DNA of 15,463 nucleotides, from positions 1 to 15,463 of the forward strand of contig JAAZBR010000114.1 of the NCBI GenBank assembly GCA_012513735.1, read 5' to 3'. Origin of the DNA: Clostridiales bacterium. Lineage in GTDB: Bacteria; Bacillota; Clostridia; Christensenellales; Aristaeellaceae. Of the stretch, positions 1 through 7,312 are shown piece by piece. Numbering within the stretch: position 1 is the stretch's first letter; each line of letters starts with the position of its first letter. The notes below the pieces were generated by a model. It ran no database searches. It saw nothing but the letters and a program-made list of their open reading frames with translations, and was not told the DNA's origin. The position numbers were made by a program, and so were the translations under genes.

Positions 1-114
1 GGCGACGGCGGGGGACGGATTGTAGCAGAGGGAACCCCGGAACAGGTGGCCAAGGTAAAGGGAAGCTATACGGGCTATTACCTGCGGGAAGCTTTCAAGA
101 GAAGCAAAGGCTGA
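1..114 (+). CDS. uvrA: UvrA C-terminal end (partial, 5' truncated by window edge)
   Basis: Only the last 37 codons are present, in frame from base 1 to a TGA at 112-114. The peptide begins [18 protein letters not shown] and continues to YTGYYLR. This is the characteristic C-terminus of UvrA, the ABC-type ATPase that recognises damage in UvrABC nucleotide excision repair. In the family this stretch follows the second ATPase domain's signature and D-loop region, which lie outside the window. The gene converges on mfd, which couples UvrA recruitment to stalled RNA polymerase. The stop codon touches the first base of the inverted-repeat element at 114-275. The assignment rests on a short but highly conserved tail. 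Confidence 0.88.
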   Translation, partial: GDGGGRIVAEGTPEQVAKVKGSYTGYYLREAFKRSKG

Positions 115-275
115 TACTCATTCTACACGGTAACGCATCGTCGCGCTGGTGTTTTTATCCCCCTGCTGTGTCGGCTGTTCGGTCGGCGTAGCGTTGCTAC
201 GCCTCCCTCATCTGCTCCATGCACTGGAGCAAAAGTCCATACCGCTTTGGATGCGTTACCGTTTTACATGAGTAT
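114..275. repeat. 162-bp element with 26-bp terminal inverted repeats (MITE-like or structured repeat)
   Basis: Bases 114-139 and the reverse complement of 250-275 match at 22 of 26 positions. They share the outer block ATACTCAT and the inner block CGGTAACGCATC, with mismatches only at 4 positions between. The 110-bp interior has two clean hairpins: an 8-bp stem at 185-192/196-203 (GGCGTAGC, loop GTT) and a 7-bp stem at 213-219/225-231 (TGCTCCA, 5-nt loop). There is no room for a transposase. The minus strand is open for about 29 codons with no good start and ends ...SATMRYRVE-stop at 118-120. GAGAAGC occurs at 99-105 and 276-282 and might be a target duplication, but the left copy is 8 bp outside the repeat. 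The layout fits a non-autonomous mobile repeat or a structured intergenic element; which one cannot be told from one copy. Confidence 0.6.
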
Positions 276-295
276 GAGAAGCCGTGAGGATAATT

Positions 296-313
296 GATGA
301 GAGCTCACTCATC
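296..313. other. Small hairpin between uvrA and mfd
   Basis: GATGAG at 296-301 pairs with CTCATC at 308-313 around a 6-nt loop. It lies about 50 bp beyond the mfd stop, between the two convergent genes. Neither strand shows a T-run right after the stem, so it is not a convincing intrinsic terminator. I saw nothing else in 276-364. Confidence 0.25.
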
Positions 314-364
314 CATCTCCATAGACGGGCTTCTTCGGGGGAAGGATGCCTTTTATACCGAATG

Positions 365-3300
365 CTATGCGGTTTCCACCTGCTCTGATTGCAGTTCCTC
401 TATCGTTGTCAGCAGGCGGCCGAGCACCCGGACCCCTTCCTTCAGCGCCTGCACCTCATCATATCCGACAAGGTTCATCAGTAGATAGTTTCGCTTGCCT
501 GTCTGCATGCCCAAGCGCGGGTCGGTGGTCACCATGCCCTTATACAGCAGCGTTGGGTTGATAACATACTGTGTGTTGAGGCGCAGTTTCAACGCGTCAT
601 TTTGAAAGGTAACAAACTCTGCGCCGATCCGGTTGGCCAGGGAGCGCAGGTGGGCCACATCCATCAGGTTGGTCACCGGTTCCTCCGGCTCACCGAAGCG
701 GTCGATCAACTCATCCAGCAGGTCGCTGCGGTCTTCATCCGTCCTGATGGAGGAAATACGCTTGTAGATCTCCATGCGCTGCAGTTGGCCCGGCACGTAG
801 CGCTCCGGCAGATAGGCGTTGACATGTAGTTCCACCCGCGTCTCCAGATCGCTTTCGCGCTGTCCGGAAAAGTCACCCTTGGCTTCCCGCACCGCATCCT
901 CGATCAGCTTGCAGTACAGGTCATAGCCCACGGCGCTCACTTGGCCTGACTGGTCGGGGCCCAGAATATTGCCGGCACCCCGAATGGATAGATCCCTCAG
1001 CGCAATGCGGAACCCGGATCCAAACTCGGTGAATTCCTTGATGGCGGCCAGCCGTTTCTCGGCTGTCTCACTGATCATCCGGCCAGCGCGAACAGTGAAA
1101 TAGGCATAGCCCAGGTTGGCGCCCCGCCCAACCCGACCCCGCAGCTGATATAGCTGGGAAAGGCCGAAACGATCGGCGTCCAGCACGATCAGCGTATTGG
1201 CCCGCTGAATGTCGATACCATTCTCAATAATGGTGGTGCACAGCAGCAGATCATGGTGGCCGGCCACAAAGTCCATCATCACATCCTCTAACGCACCTTC
1301 CTTCATCTGGCCGTGAGCCACTGCAATCCGCACCTCAGGCACAAGCTGGCGCAGGCGCGAAGCATACAGGTCGATGTCTGCCACCCGGTTGTGCAACACA
1401 AACACTTGCCCCTTGCGGTTGATTTCCCGCAGAATGGCATCCCTGACCAGGGTATCGGAATATTCCACCACATAGGTCTGTACAGGCAGGCGATCCTCCG
1501 GTGGGGTTTCCAGCAGGCTCATGTCCCGCACCCCCACCATGCTCATGTGCAGCGTGCGGGGAATGGGCGTGGCGGATAGCGTCAGCACGTCCACCTTGCG
1601 CTTCAGGTTCTTGATCCCTTCCTTATGGGCGACGCCAAAGCGCTGCTCCTCATCTACCACCAACAAGCCAAGGTTCTTGAAGTTGACATCCTTGGAAAGC
1701 AGGCGGTGCGTGCCGATCAGGATGTCCAATTCCCCCCGGGCCGCCTTGAGCAGTGTTTCCTTGTTCTGTTTGGCGGTGCGGAAACGGCTGACGAAATCGA
1801 TGCTCACAGGAAATCCTTCAAAGCGCTTGGTGAGGGTGCGATAGTGCTGCTGCACAAGAATGGTCGTGGGGGCGAGGAAGGCAACCTGCTTGGAGTTGAT
1901 TACAGCCCGAAAGGCGGCCCGCATGGCCACCTCGGTTTTGCCGTATCCCACATCGCCGCACAGCAGGCGATCCATGTTAATGGGCTGTTCCATGTCCCGC
2001 ATCACCTCGGCTACAGCCTGCTGCTGGTCCGGCGTCAGCTCGTATTCGAAGTTGTCGCTGAAGTGCTGCTCAAAAGCCTGCTGAGCGGGAAACGCGTGTC
2101 CCTGCTCAGTTTGACGCTGCGCATACAGACGCACCAGATCAAACGCCAGCCTTTGCAGGCCTGATTTTACCTTTTTCTTCTGCCTAGCCCAGTCGCCGGC
2201 GCCCAGATCATTCAACGGAGGGGCAGCGTCCCCTGCACCCACATATTTCTGCACCCGCTCAAACTGATCCAGCGGTACATACAGCTTGTCGTTGTCGCGA
2301 TATTGAATAAACAGATAATCCCGCCAGGTGCCTTCCGACTGCAGCCGCAAGGTACCACGGTAGATCCCTATGCCGTGGTGTTCATGCACCACGTAATCGC
2401 CTTCGCTCAGATCGGTGAAAGCGTCGATCTTTTCTCCCGCACTCTGCCGTTTGCGGCTCTTCTTGCGGCTGCTGCCGAACACATCGGCATCGGTGATCAG
2501 GGCCAGCCTCGCCTGGGGCATCAAAAAACCGCGGGAATAGCCCAGTGCCAGCAGTGCAGGTTGCCCCATCTGCATGCTGACCATATCATCAGCAGGCAGG
2601 GTCAATGTTACCCCAAACTCCGCCAACATCCGCTGCATACGTTCCGCACGGGCCTGGCCGCTGCACAAAAGAGCGATGTACCATCCATCCTGCATCCATT
2701 GCTTGATCTGCTGGGCCAGGTCGCCATACCGGGCCTGGTATTGGCTGGCGCCCTGTCCATGCAGGCACAGTGTCAGCGCAGGCGTAATACCCCCCATGCC
2801 GCGCAGCAGCTCCTGCATGGTGACAACGGGTTGCCTGTTCAAGCGTTTGCGCACATCTTCAACCGGATACAACAGATGCTGTTGCGCGGGCACTGCCTCT
2901 TCCCTTGTCAGGGCAAGCTGAAGATCTTCCGCAAAGCCCTGCAAACGTTCCTGAAGCCGCTGGAAAACCCGGTCCGGGCTGTCAATCACCACCACAGGAT
3001 CGTGCAGCAGATCGCACAGCATGTGGGTTTCAGGTAGAACGATCTGCGCCCACATGGACATGCCCGGAAAGCTACCTTCCTCCTCCAGCCGCTCGACGTC
3101 CCTGCGCATGCGGCTTACGCCCAGGCCTGCGATTGCAGCGCTATCCTCCTGGCTGTCTGCTTCCGGAATGCCGTAGCGCTGTTGGGTATGGGGCTGGGAA
3201 ACGAATGCCTGCTGAATGACTGCCTGCATGCGACGGGACGCCTCGGCACGGTCCTCTTCAGCAATAAAATACTCCGTTGCAGGGCCGATTCTTAGGGAAT

Positions 3301-3949
3301 CCATGCGCCCCGTGCTGCGTTGCGTCAGCACATCAAAGCCACGAATGGAGTCGACAATGGTATCAAAAAACTCAATGCGCAGGGGCTTGTCGCTTTCCGG
3401 AGGGAACACGTTGAGGATATCCCCCAGCAAGGCACACTGTCCCTTGGCCTCCACCATCGGGACGCGCTCGTACCCTATGCGGGTCAGGTGTGCGACGAGG
3501 GCGAGGGGATCCTGTTCATCGCCCTCCTTGAGCTCAAAACAGGCCCGGTCATAGTCGACTGCCGACATGAACCGTGTCAGCAGGCTTTCTGCCGAAATAC
3601 AAAGCACCTGCACCTTGCCTTGCCGCACCCGGTCGATAACTTGCAGCCGATGCCAGGTGTTGTCCCGTCCTGAGACGGCTCGCAAAAACTGCACATCAGG
3701 GGTGGGCAACAAGGCTGCCCTGCCCTCCAGGAGCTGCGCACAGTCTTCCGCCGCCCGGGTGGCCGCCTGCTCGGTAGGGGTCACATACAGCACCTGTTTG
3801 GCCGTGTGTGCCGCCAAAGCGGCAGCAAGGAAAGAACGCTGGGATTCGGTGACTTCGTAAAGGGCTGTGTTCTGGCGTGCGCTGCAGGCCTCAAGCATCT
3901 GCTGCCAGGGCACATGCATCCGCAGCGGCTCAAACAGTGTTTTGATCAT
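365..3949 (-). CDS. mfd: Transcription-repair coupling factor Mfd
   Basis: A cytosolic SF2 translocase of 1194 aa, near the usual length of about 1150-1180. It pushes or releases RNA polymerase stalled at lesions and recruits UvrA. Visible in order: an N-terminal UvrB-like region (about 20-350, with the QCALLGDILNVFP block near 171-183); the CarD-like RNA-polymerase-interaction domain (about 513-575, beginning GDYVVHEHHGIGIY); then the two RecA-like motor lobes. The lobes contain Walker A GDVGYGKT at 665-672, DEEQ box at 766-769, motif III SAT at 792-794, and the translocation (TRG) region with QLRGRVGRG at 935-943. The C-terminal TRCF domain (about 1020-1180) starts near ELHVNAYLPERYVP. It is the last gene of the purR-pth-mfd operon. 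Its ATG lies inside pth (20-bp overlap), and the ribosome site upstream (AAGAAAG) is weak, so translation probably depends on pth. Confidence 0.97.
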   Translation of the reverse strand: MIKTLFEPLRMHVPWQQMLEACSARQNTALYEVTESQRSFLAAALAAHTAKQVLYVTPTEQAATRAAEDCAQLLEGRAALLPTPDVQFLRAVSGRDNTWHRLQVIDRVRQGKVQVLCISAESLLTRFMSAVDYDRACFELKEGDEQDPLALVAHLTRIGYERVPMVEAKGQCALLGDILNVFPPESDKPLRIEFFDTIVDSIRGFDVLTQRSTGRMDSLRIGPATEYFIAEEDRAEASRRMQAVIQQAFVSQPHTQQRYGIPEADSQEDSAAIAGLGVSRMRRDVERLEEEGSFPGMSMWAQIVLPETHMLCDLLHDPVVVIDSPDRVFQRLQERLQGFAEDLQLALTREEAVPAQQHLLYPVEDVRKRLNRQPVVTMQELLRGMGGITPALTLCLHGQGASQYQARYGDLAQQIKQWMQDGWYIALLCSGQARAERMQRMLAEFGVTLTLPADDMVSMQMGQPALLALGYSRGFLMPQARLALITDADVFGSSRKKSRKRQSAGEKIDAFTDLSEGDYVVHEHHGIGIYRGTLRLQSEGTWRDYLFIQYRDNDKLYVPLDQFERVQKYVGAGDAAPPLNDLGAGDWARQKKKVKSGLQRLAFDLVRLYAQRQTEQGHAFPAQQAFEQHFSDNFEYELTPDQQQAVAEVMRDMEQPINMDRLLCGDVGYGKTEVAMRAAFRAVINSKQVAFLAPTTILVQQHYRTLTKRFEGFPVSIDFVSRFRTAKQNKETLLKAARGELDILIGTHRLLSKDVNFKNLGLLVVDEEQRFGVAHKEGIKNLKRKVDVLTLSATPIPRTLHMSMVGVRDMSLLETPPEDRLPVQTYVVEYSDTLVRDAILREINRKGQVFVLHNRVADIDLYASRLRQLVPEVRIAVAHGQMKEGALEDVMMDFVAGHHDLLLCTTIIENGIDIQRANTLIVLDADRFGLSQLYQLRGRVGRGANLGYAYFTVRAGRMISETAEKRLAAIKEFTEFGSGFRIALRDLSIRGAGNILGPDQSGQVSAVGYDLYCKLIEDAVREAKGDFSGQRESDLETRVELHVNAYLPERYVPGQLQRMEIYKRISSIRTDEDRSDLLDELIDRFGEPEEPVTNLMDVAHLRSLANRIGAEFVTFQNDALKLRLNTQYVINPTLLYKGMVTTDPRLGMQTGKRNYLLMNLVGYDEVQALKEGVRVLGRLLTTIEELQSEQVETA

Positions 3950-4514
3950 GATTCTTTCTTGTGTTGTAACGGTTCATGGTCAGATCGATGCCGTGGCGCA
4001 GGAAGCATTCGGCCGCCTTTGCAGCCGTCTGATAGGTTTGCTGCATCAGTGTCTGCTGGTCACCAAAGCCGGACAGCACCCAGTCCTTCAGATCCCACTG
4101 GGGAGGAGGTGTCCCCACGCCAAGGCGAATGCGGGGAAAACGATCGCTGCCCGTCTGCTGCAGGATGCTCTTCCAGCCATTGTGCGTACCGGCGCCGCCA
4201 TGGGGACGGATGCGGATGCTGCCGGCGGGCAGATCGATATCATCGGATATGATCAGCATTTCCTCGGGGGTCAGCTTGTACCACTGAAGGGCGGCCTGTA
4301 TGCTTTCCCCGCTCAGGTTCATGTAGGTTTGTGGCTTCAACAGCACAATACGCTGGCCGGCGGCCGTACCCTCGCCAAGAATGGCGCGGCACTTGCTGCG
4401 GTTCAGGGGGATCGCCAGCATGCTGCTCAGGCGGTCAATCACCTGAAAGCCGACGTTGTGGCGGGTATTTGCATAGGCTGCGCCCGGGTTTCCCAGGCCT
4501 GCAATTGCTAACAT
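3930..4514 (-). CDS. pth: Peptidyl-tRNA hydrolase
   Basis: A 194-aa protein of usual family length that releases tRNA from peptidyl-tRNAs dropped by the ribosome. The N-terminus shows the signature GLGNPG at 6-11 and TRHNVGF at 17-23. Residues matching the known active site are Asn9, His19 (catalytic), Asn66 in PQTYMNLSG, Asp91 in SDDIDLP, and Asn112 in GTHNGWKS. The glycine-rich HGGAGTHNG block at 105-113 is typical. The start codon is 3 bp after the purR stop, with GGAAAGG about 8 nt upstream as a plausible ribosome site. The 3' end overlaps the mfd start by 20 bp. A pth-mfd pair is a widely conserved Firmicutes arrangement; here purR sits directly in front of it. Confidence 0.97.
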   Translation of the reverse strand: MLAIAGLGNPGAAYANTRHNVGFQVIDRLSSMLAIPLNRSKCRAILGEGTAAGQRIVLLKPQTYMNLSGESIQAALQWYKLTPEEMLIISDDIDLPAGSIRIRPHGGAGTHNGWKSILQQTGSDRFPRIRLGVGTPPPQWDLKDWVLSGFGDQQTLMQQTYQTAAKAAECFLRHGIDLTMNRYNTRKNHDQNTV

Positions 4515-4517
4515 GAA

Positions 4518-5348
4518 TCAGCCTTTCCGCAGGGGCAGAGACAGCCATTCCGCCGGCCGGATGCGGACGGGCTGCTCTACGCCGTCACCCGCGAATACCA
4601 GAAGCGACTTTTCACCTTCAATGGGTTTGCGGGGCGGGCAGCTTTGCGCCAGCATGAAGCTGAGGCCTGCCACTTCAATACCAAACTCATGCATCAGAGA
4701 GATCAGCCCGCCAGCAGTTCCGCCGTCCCGGGTGAAGTCGTCCACGATCAGGGTGCGCTGCCCTGCATGAACCGCACGCCGGGAAAGCGACATGGACTCA
4801 ATACTGCCCTTGCCCGATACATAGCTGATATTCACAGTGCTGCCTTCGTACACCTTGCTTTGCCGCCTTGCAATAATCAGAGGCAGCCCCATGGCGTGTG
4901 AAGCCATCATGGCCAGGGGGATGCCCTTAGTCTCCATGGTGAGCACAAAATCAATGGGGATATCCTGCCACGCGCAGGCAATGATTTCGCCCATCCTGCG
5001 CATGACCGCGGGATCGGACAGCACGTCGGACAGATAAATATAGCCGCCCGGCAGCACGCGCTGGGGATCGCTGAGCGCATCCGCCAACTCACTTAAAAAA
5101 TCCAGGTTATCCTTCGGCTGTCCGCAGGGACGAAAATGCACGCCGCCTGCAGCCCCGGCTGTTGTCAACACCCGCCCAATGCCCTGACTTTTGAGGGCGT
5201 CATCAATAATGGCGATGTCCTCACTGATGGAGGACTTGGCTGCGTCAAACCGCTGACAGAATCCGGACAATCCCATGCTCTGGTTGGGCGACCCCACCAG
5301 GATGCGGGTCATAATGGCGATCCGCTCATTGCGCTTTACTTTTTCCAT
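4518..5348 (-). CDS. purR: Pur operon repressor PurR (Bacillus type)
   Basis: 276 aa with the two-part build of Firmicutes PurR. The first part is an N-terminal winged-helix DNA-binding region (about 1-70; LSGFCQRFDAAKSSISED is in the recognition area). The second is a C-terminal phosphoribosyltransferase-like domain with the PRPP-binding loop TLIVDDFTRDGGTAGG at 199-214. In the family, PRPP binding relieves repression of purine genes. The start was placed at 5348, not at the further upstream ATG at 5375. A strong GAGGAGG site stands 6 nt before this ATG, and the upstream ATGs lie inside the -10 hexamer of the predicted promoter, so they would not be transcribed. It leads the purR-pth-mfd operon and is divergent from mutT. 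A PurBox-like palindrome upstream suggests autoregulation (inference). Confidence 0.95.
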   Translation of the reverse strand: MEKVKRNERIAIMTRILVGSPNQSMGLSGFCQRFDAAKSSISEDIAIIDDALKSQGIGRVLTTAGAAGGVHFRPCGQPKDNLDFLSELADALSDPQRVLPGGYIYLSDVLSDPAVMRRMGEIIACAWQDIPIDFVLTMETKGIPLAMMASHAMGLPLIIARRQSKVYEGSTVNISYVSGKGSIESMSLSRRAVHAGQRTLIVDDFTRDGGTAGGLISLMHEFGIEVAGLSFMLAQSCPPRKPIEGEKSLLVFAGDGVEQPVRIRPAEWLSLPLRKG

Positions 5349-5370
5349 GCCAACCTCCTCAAACTGACAC

Positions 5371-5400
5371 ATCATATCACAGTAACGCGAAGATTGTCAT
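5371..5400 (-). promoter_or_regulatory. Predicted sigma-A promoter of the purR operon
   Basis: On the minus strand, ATGACA (5395-5400, 5/6 to TTGACA) is followed by an 18-nt spacer and TATGAT (5371-5376, 5/6 to TATAAT). A TGA immediately before the -10 could act as an extended -10. Transcription would begin near 5364, leaving about 16 nt of leader with the GAGGAGG site, which supports the start at 5348. Confidence 0.7.
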
Positions 5401-5406
5401 TAAAAA

Positions 5407-5421
5407 ATATACGAACGTTCG
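5407..5421. promoter_or_regulatory. PurBox-like palindrome upstream of purR
   Basis: The plus strand at 5407-5419 reads ATATACGAACGTT. It matches the B. subtilis PurR box AWWWCCGAACWWT at 11 of 13 positions, and CGAACGTTCG at 5412-5421 is a perfect 10-bp palindrome. It lies just upstream of the purR -35, inside the purR/mutT divergent region. Autoregulation by PurR is the natural reading. The classic arrangement is two boxes about 16 bp apart; here two half-sites are fused instead, so this is not a textbook operator. Confidence 0.45.
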
Positions 5422-5447
5422 CGCATCGCAGTCTTTGCTTGCACCGT

Positions 5448-5460
5448 GCCGCCAGGCGGC
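5448..5460. other. GC-rich 13-bp palindrome ahead of mutT
   Basis: GCCGCC-A-GGCGGC, a perfect 6-bp inverted repeat around one base, 33 bp before the mutT start. The one-base loop is too small for a stable hairpin, so a protein-binding operator is possible. I found no convincing -35/-10 pair for mutT nearby, so its role is open. Confidence 0.25.
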
Positions 5461-5492
5461 GTACTCTGTGTCAATGAGGAAGGAGGTACGCA

Positions 5493-5882
5493 ATGACTGA
5501 CGTAGTAGCCGCCCTGATACGGGACGGAGAACGGATGCTGATTTGTCAGCGGCCTGCCAACAAGAAGCGTGCGCTGCTGTGGGAGTTTCCGGGCGGCAAG
5601 GTTGAACCCGGGGAAACGCCCCAGGATGCCCTGATCAGGGAGTGCGAGGAGGAACTGGGCATCCTAATACAGGTGGGTTGTCTGTTCACACAGGTGGAGC
5701 ATATCTACCCGGACATTCATATCCGTCTTTCGCTGTACAATGCCAACATTTCTCACGGTATTCCTGAACTCCGCGAGCATCATGACCTGCGCTGGATCAC
5801 CGCCCGGGAAATCGATGGCTTTGAGTTCTGCCCGGCTGACCAGGATATCCTGCTGCTGCTGAAACAGGAAGCAAAAAAATAG
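5493..5882 (+). CDS. mutT: MutT/Nudix family nucleoside triphosphate pyrophosphohydrolase
   Basis: A 129-aa single-domain Nudix hydrolase, the usual length for MutT-like enzymes. The complete Nudix box GX5EX7REUXEEXGU is present from Gly35 to Ile57 (Glu41, Arg49-Glu50, Glu53-Glu54, Gly56). The upstream CQRPANK and LLWEFPGGK segments and the Trp-Ile-Thr-Ala stretch late in the protein are typical of the MutT/CTP-pyrophosphohydrolase branch. Expected role: hydrolysis of oxidised or non-canonical NTPs such as 8-oxo-dGTP; substrate preference cannot be read from sequence. The start is supported by AAGGAGG 7 nt upstream. It is divergent from the purR operon and convergent with htrA, so it is probably transcribed alone. 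Confidence 0.88.
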   Translation: MTDVVAALIRDGERMLICQRPANKKRALLWEFPGGKVEPGETPQDALIRECEEELGILIQVGCLFTQVEHIYPDIHIRLSLYNANISHGIPELREHHDLRWITAREIDGFEFCPADQDILLLLKQEAKK

Positions 5883-5909
5883 ACCGGGCCGCCATCAGGA
5901 CGGCCCAGT
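5873..5909 (-). terminator. Intrinsic terminator of htrA
   Basis: Read on the minus strand, a 9-bp stem (ACTGGGCCG with CGGCCCGGT, one T-G wobble) closes a 9-nt loop and is followed by CTA and seven Ts (A7 at 5873-5879 on the plus strand). An outer arm, AATAGACCG (5878-5886) with CGGTCTATT (5932-5940), spans both stop codons. The outer stem runs straight into the T-run. The T-run is on the htrA side only; the mutT strand gets the hairpin but only a short ATT after the outer stem. Confidence 0.8.
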
Positions 5910-5938
5910 CAGGCAATATCAGATGCGATAGCGGTCTA

Positions 5939-7228
5939 TTACAGCTTGTTATCTCCAAGAACCTTGAGCTCCACAGTGACCGTTGCATATGCACCTTCGC
6001 CCAGGGTGTCAGCATCCGCCTTGCCGTTGACGATGTCAGCCAATCCTTCTGCGCGGAAGTATTTCAGCTCTACCTTGTCTCCGGCCTTGTAACCGGCAAG
6101 CTGGTCCACCAGCGCGGTGGAGCTGTCCACAATGGTGCCTGCGGATTCCACAATGATGTCACCCTCTTTGAGGCCCGCCGCTTCCGCAGGGGAACCGCTC
6201 TCCACCTTGGAAACATAGGCGCCCTTGGGCAGGATGCCCTGGATCATGAAGGGACTGGCCGGGTTCAGGGTAGCAACCTGCACGCCGATGCGGGGTTTGG
6301 TGCTGTCGGTGGCGGAGGCTGCGCTGTCAGAGGCCTTGCCGTTGTCGGTGATGCTGGGGGTGCCGACATTCTTAGCGTCGTACTTCTCCAGTGCTTCCCT
6401 GATGAGGGGCTTGGCCGCATTGATGGGCAGGCACATGCCGATGTTGTCAATGCTGGTCTGAGAGAAGAAGTTGGAGTCGTACTTCAGCGTGGGGATACCC
6501 TGGAGTTGTCCCAGCATGTTGAACATGCCGCCGCCGGAGTTACCGCTGCTGATCGCCGCATCCAACTGAATCATCTGGCGGGTCACGGTATTGCGCCGAC
6601 CGTAGCGATCCACAGTGTTGCCGGAAATCTCGCGGTTGAAAGCGGATACGACGCCTACGGTCACGCTGCGGTCAAATTCCTGGCCCAGCGGGTTGCCCAC
6701 CACGATGGCCCATTCACCCACCTGAAGCTGGTCGCTGTCGCCCAGTGTGACGGGCTTGAGATCCAGTCCGGGCACCTGAAGCACGGCGACGTCCAGCTCC
6801 TCACTGGTGGCCACAATTTGTGCTTCGGCCTCCTTGGTGCCATAGGTCACCGTGACGCGGCTGGCGTTTTCAATAACATGATAATTGGTCAGCACATGGC
6901 CATAGCTGCTGATGACAACGCCGGAGCCTGTTCCGCGCAGGCGCTCACTGCCTTCGCTGTCGCCAAAGTAGCGGAATCCATACAGGCTGCCGCGGGGCAT
7001 CCAGCTGGTCTGATAGTTGTTGACGCCTACTACGCTGTTGCGCACGTCGTTGGCCACTCCGAGGAAGGGGCTGCTAATCTGCGTCTTGTCCGTGGTGGTG
7101 TTGAGGAGGGCGTCAATATCGGCCGTAGAAATGCTCCCCGCAGCATAGGCGCCGATAGCAATCGCTGACACCAGCACCAGGGCCATCACAACCGACCCGA
7201 TCCTCCAAAATCCTTTCTTGTTATCCAT
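5939..7228 (-). CDS. htrA: HtrA/DegP-like membrane-anchored serine protease with PDZ domain
   Basis: 429 aa from the ATG at 7228 (MDNKKGF). An in-frame GTG at 7234 is possible, but GGGAG lies 7 nt before the ATG and only 1 nt before the GTG. There is a short basic N-terminus, then one hydrophobic segment (about 12-31) that anchors the enzyme with its catalytic domain outside. The trypsin-like domain has His117 (LTNYHVIEN), Asp146 (EELDVAVL) and Ser231 (SSGNSGGG), a complete triad. A low-complexity Ser/Ala/Asp linker (about 291-311) precedes a PDZ domain (about 313-395, with AGLKEGDIIVE), which binds exposed C-termini. The family degrades or refolds damaged envelope proteins. It is divergent from walJ, a pairing known from the wal/yyc locus of Firmicutes. 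Confidence 0.93.
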   Translation of the reverse strand: MDNKKGFWRIGSVVMALVLVSAIAIGAYAAGSISTADIDALLNTTTDKTQISSPFLGVANDVRNSVVGVNNYQTSWMPRGSLYGFRYFGDSEGSERLRGTGSGVVISSYGHVLTNYHVIENASRVTVTYGTKEAEAQIVATSEELDVAVLQVPGLDLKPVTLGDSDQLQVGEWAIVVGNPLGQEFDRSVTVGVVSAFNREISGNTVDRYGRRNTVTRQMIQLDAAISSGNSGGGMFNMLGQLQGIPTLKYDSNFFSQTSIDNIGMCLPINAAKPLIREALEKYDAKNVGTPSITDNGKASDSAASATDSTKPRIGVQVATLNPASPFMIQGILPKGAYVSKVESGSPAEAAGLKEGDIIVESAGTIVDSSTALVDQLAGYKAGDKVELKYFRAEGLADIVNGKADADTLGEGAYATVTVELKVLGDNKL

Positions 7229-7270
7229 ACTCACACTCCCATTTCTTTTCAGTCTTGCCCTGTTGGTACA

Positions 7271-7298
7271 TTTCTATGCTACCGCTACTTCTTGTCAC
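7271..7298 (-). promoter_or_regulatory. Weak candidate promoter for htrA
   Basis: On the minus strand, GTGACA (7293-7298, 5/6 to consensus) and TAGAAA (7271-7276, 4/6) are separated by 16 nt, about 43 bp before the htrA ATG. This is the best pair I could find for the leftward direction, but it is not strong. HtrA-type genes are often stress-controlled, so a weak basal promoter would be plausible. Confidence 0.3.
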
Positions 7299-7312
7299 CG
7301 CAATGAACAAAA

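Noticed and set aside
118..206. Small protein gene on the minus strand inside the inverted-repeat element
   Set aside because: It is about 29 codons with no suitable start or ribosome site; kept only as a property of the repeat.
296..313. Rho-independent terminator for uvrA or mfd
   Set aside because: The 6-bp stem has no following T-run on either strand.
2303..3037. Plus-strand open frame of 244 codons inside mfd
   Set aside because: It is Gln/His-rich without domains and fully antisense to conserved mfd sequence.
5349..5375. N-terminal extension of PurR by nine residues (MMCQFEEVG)
   Set aside because: Its ATGs lie in the predicted -10 box and upstream of the likely transcription start, and they have no ribosome site; the ATG at 5346-5348 has GAGGAGG at the right distance.
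5412..5421. LexA (SOS) box near repair genes
   Set aside because: The Gram-positive LexA box is CGAAC-N4-GTTCG; here the half-sites are fused with no spacer.
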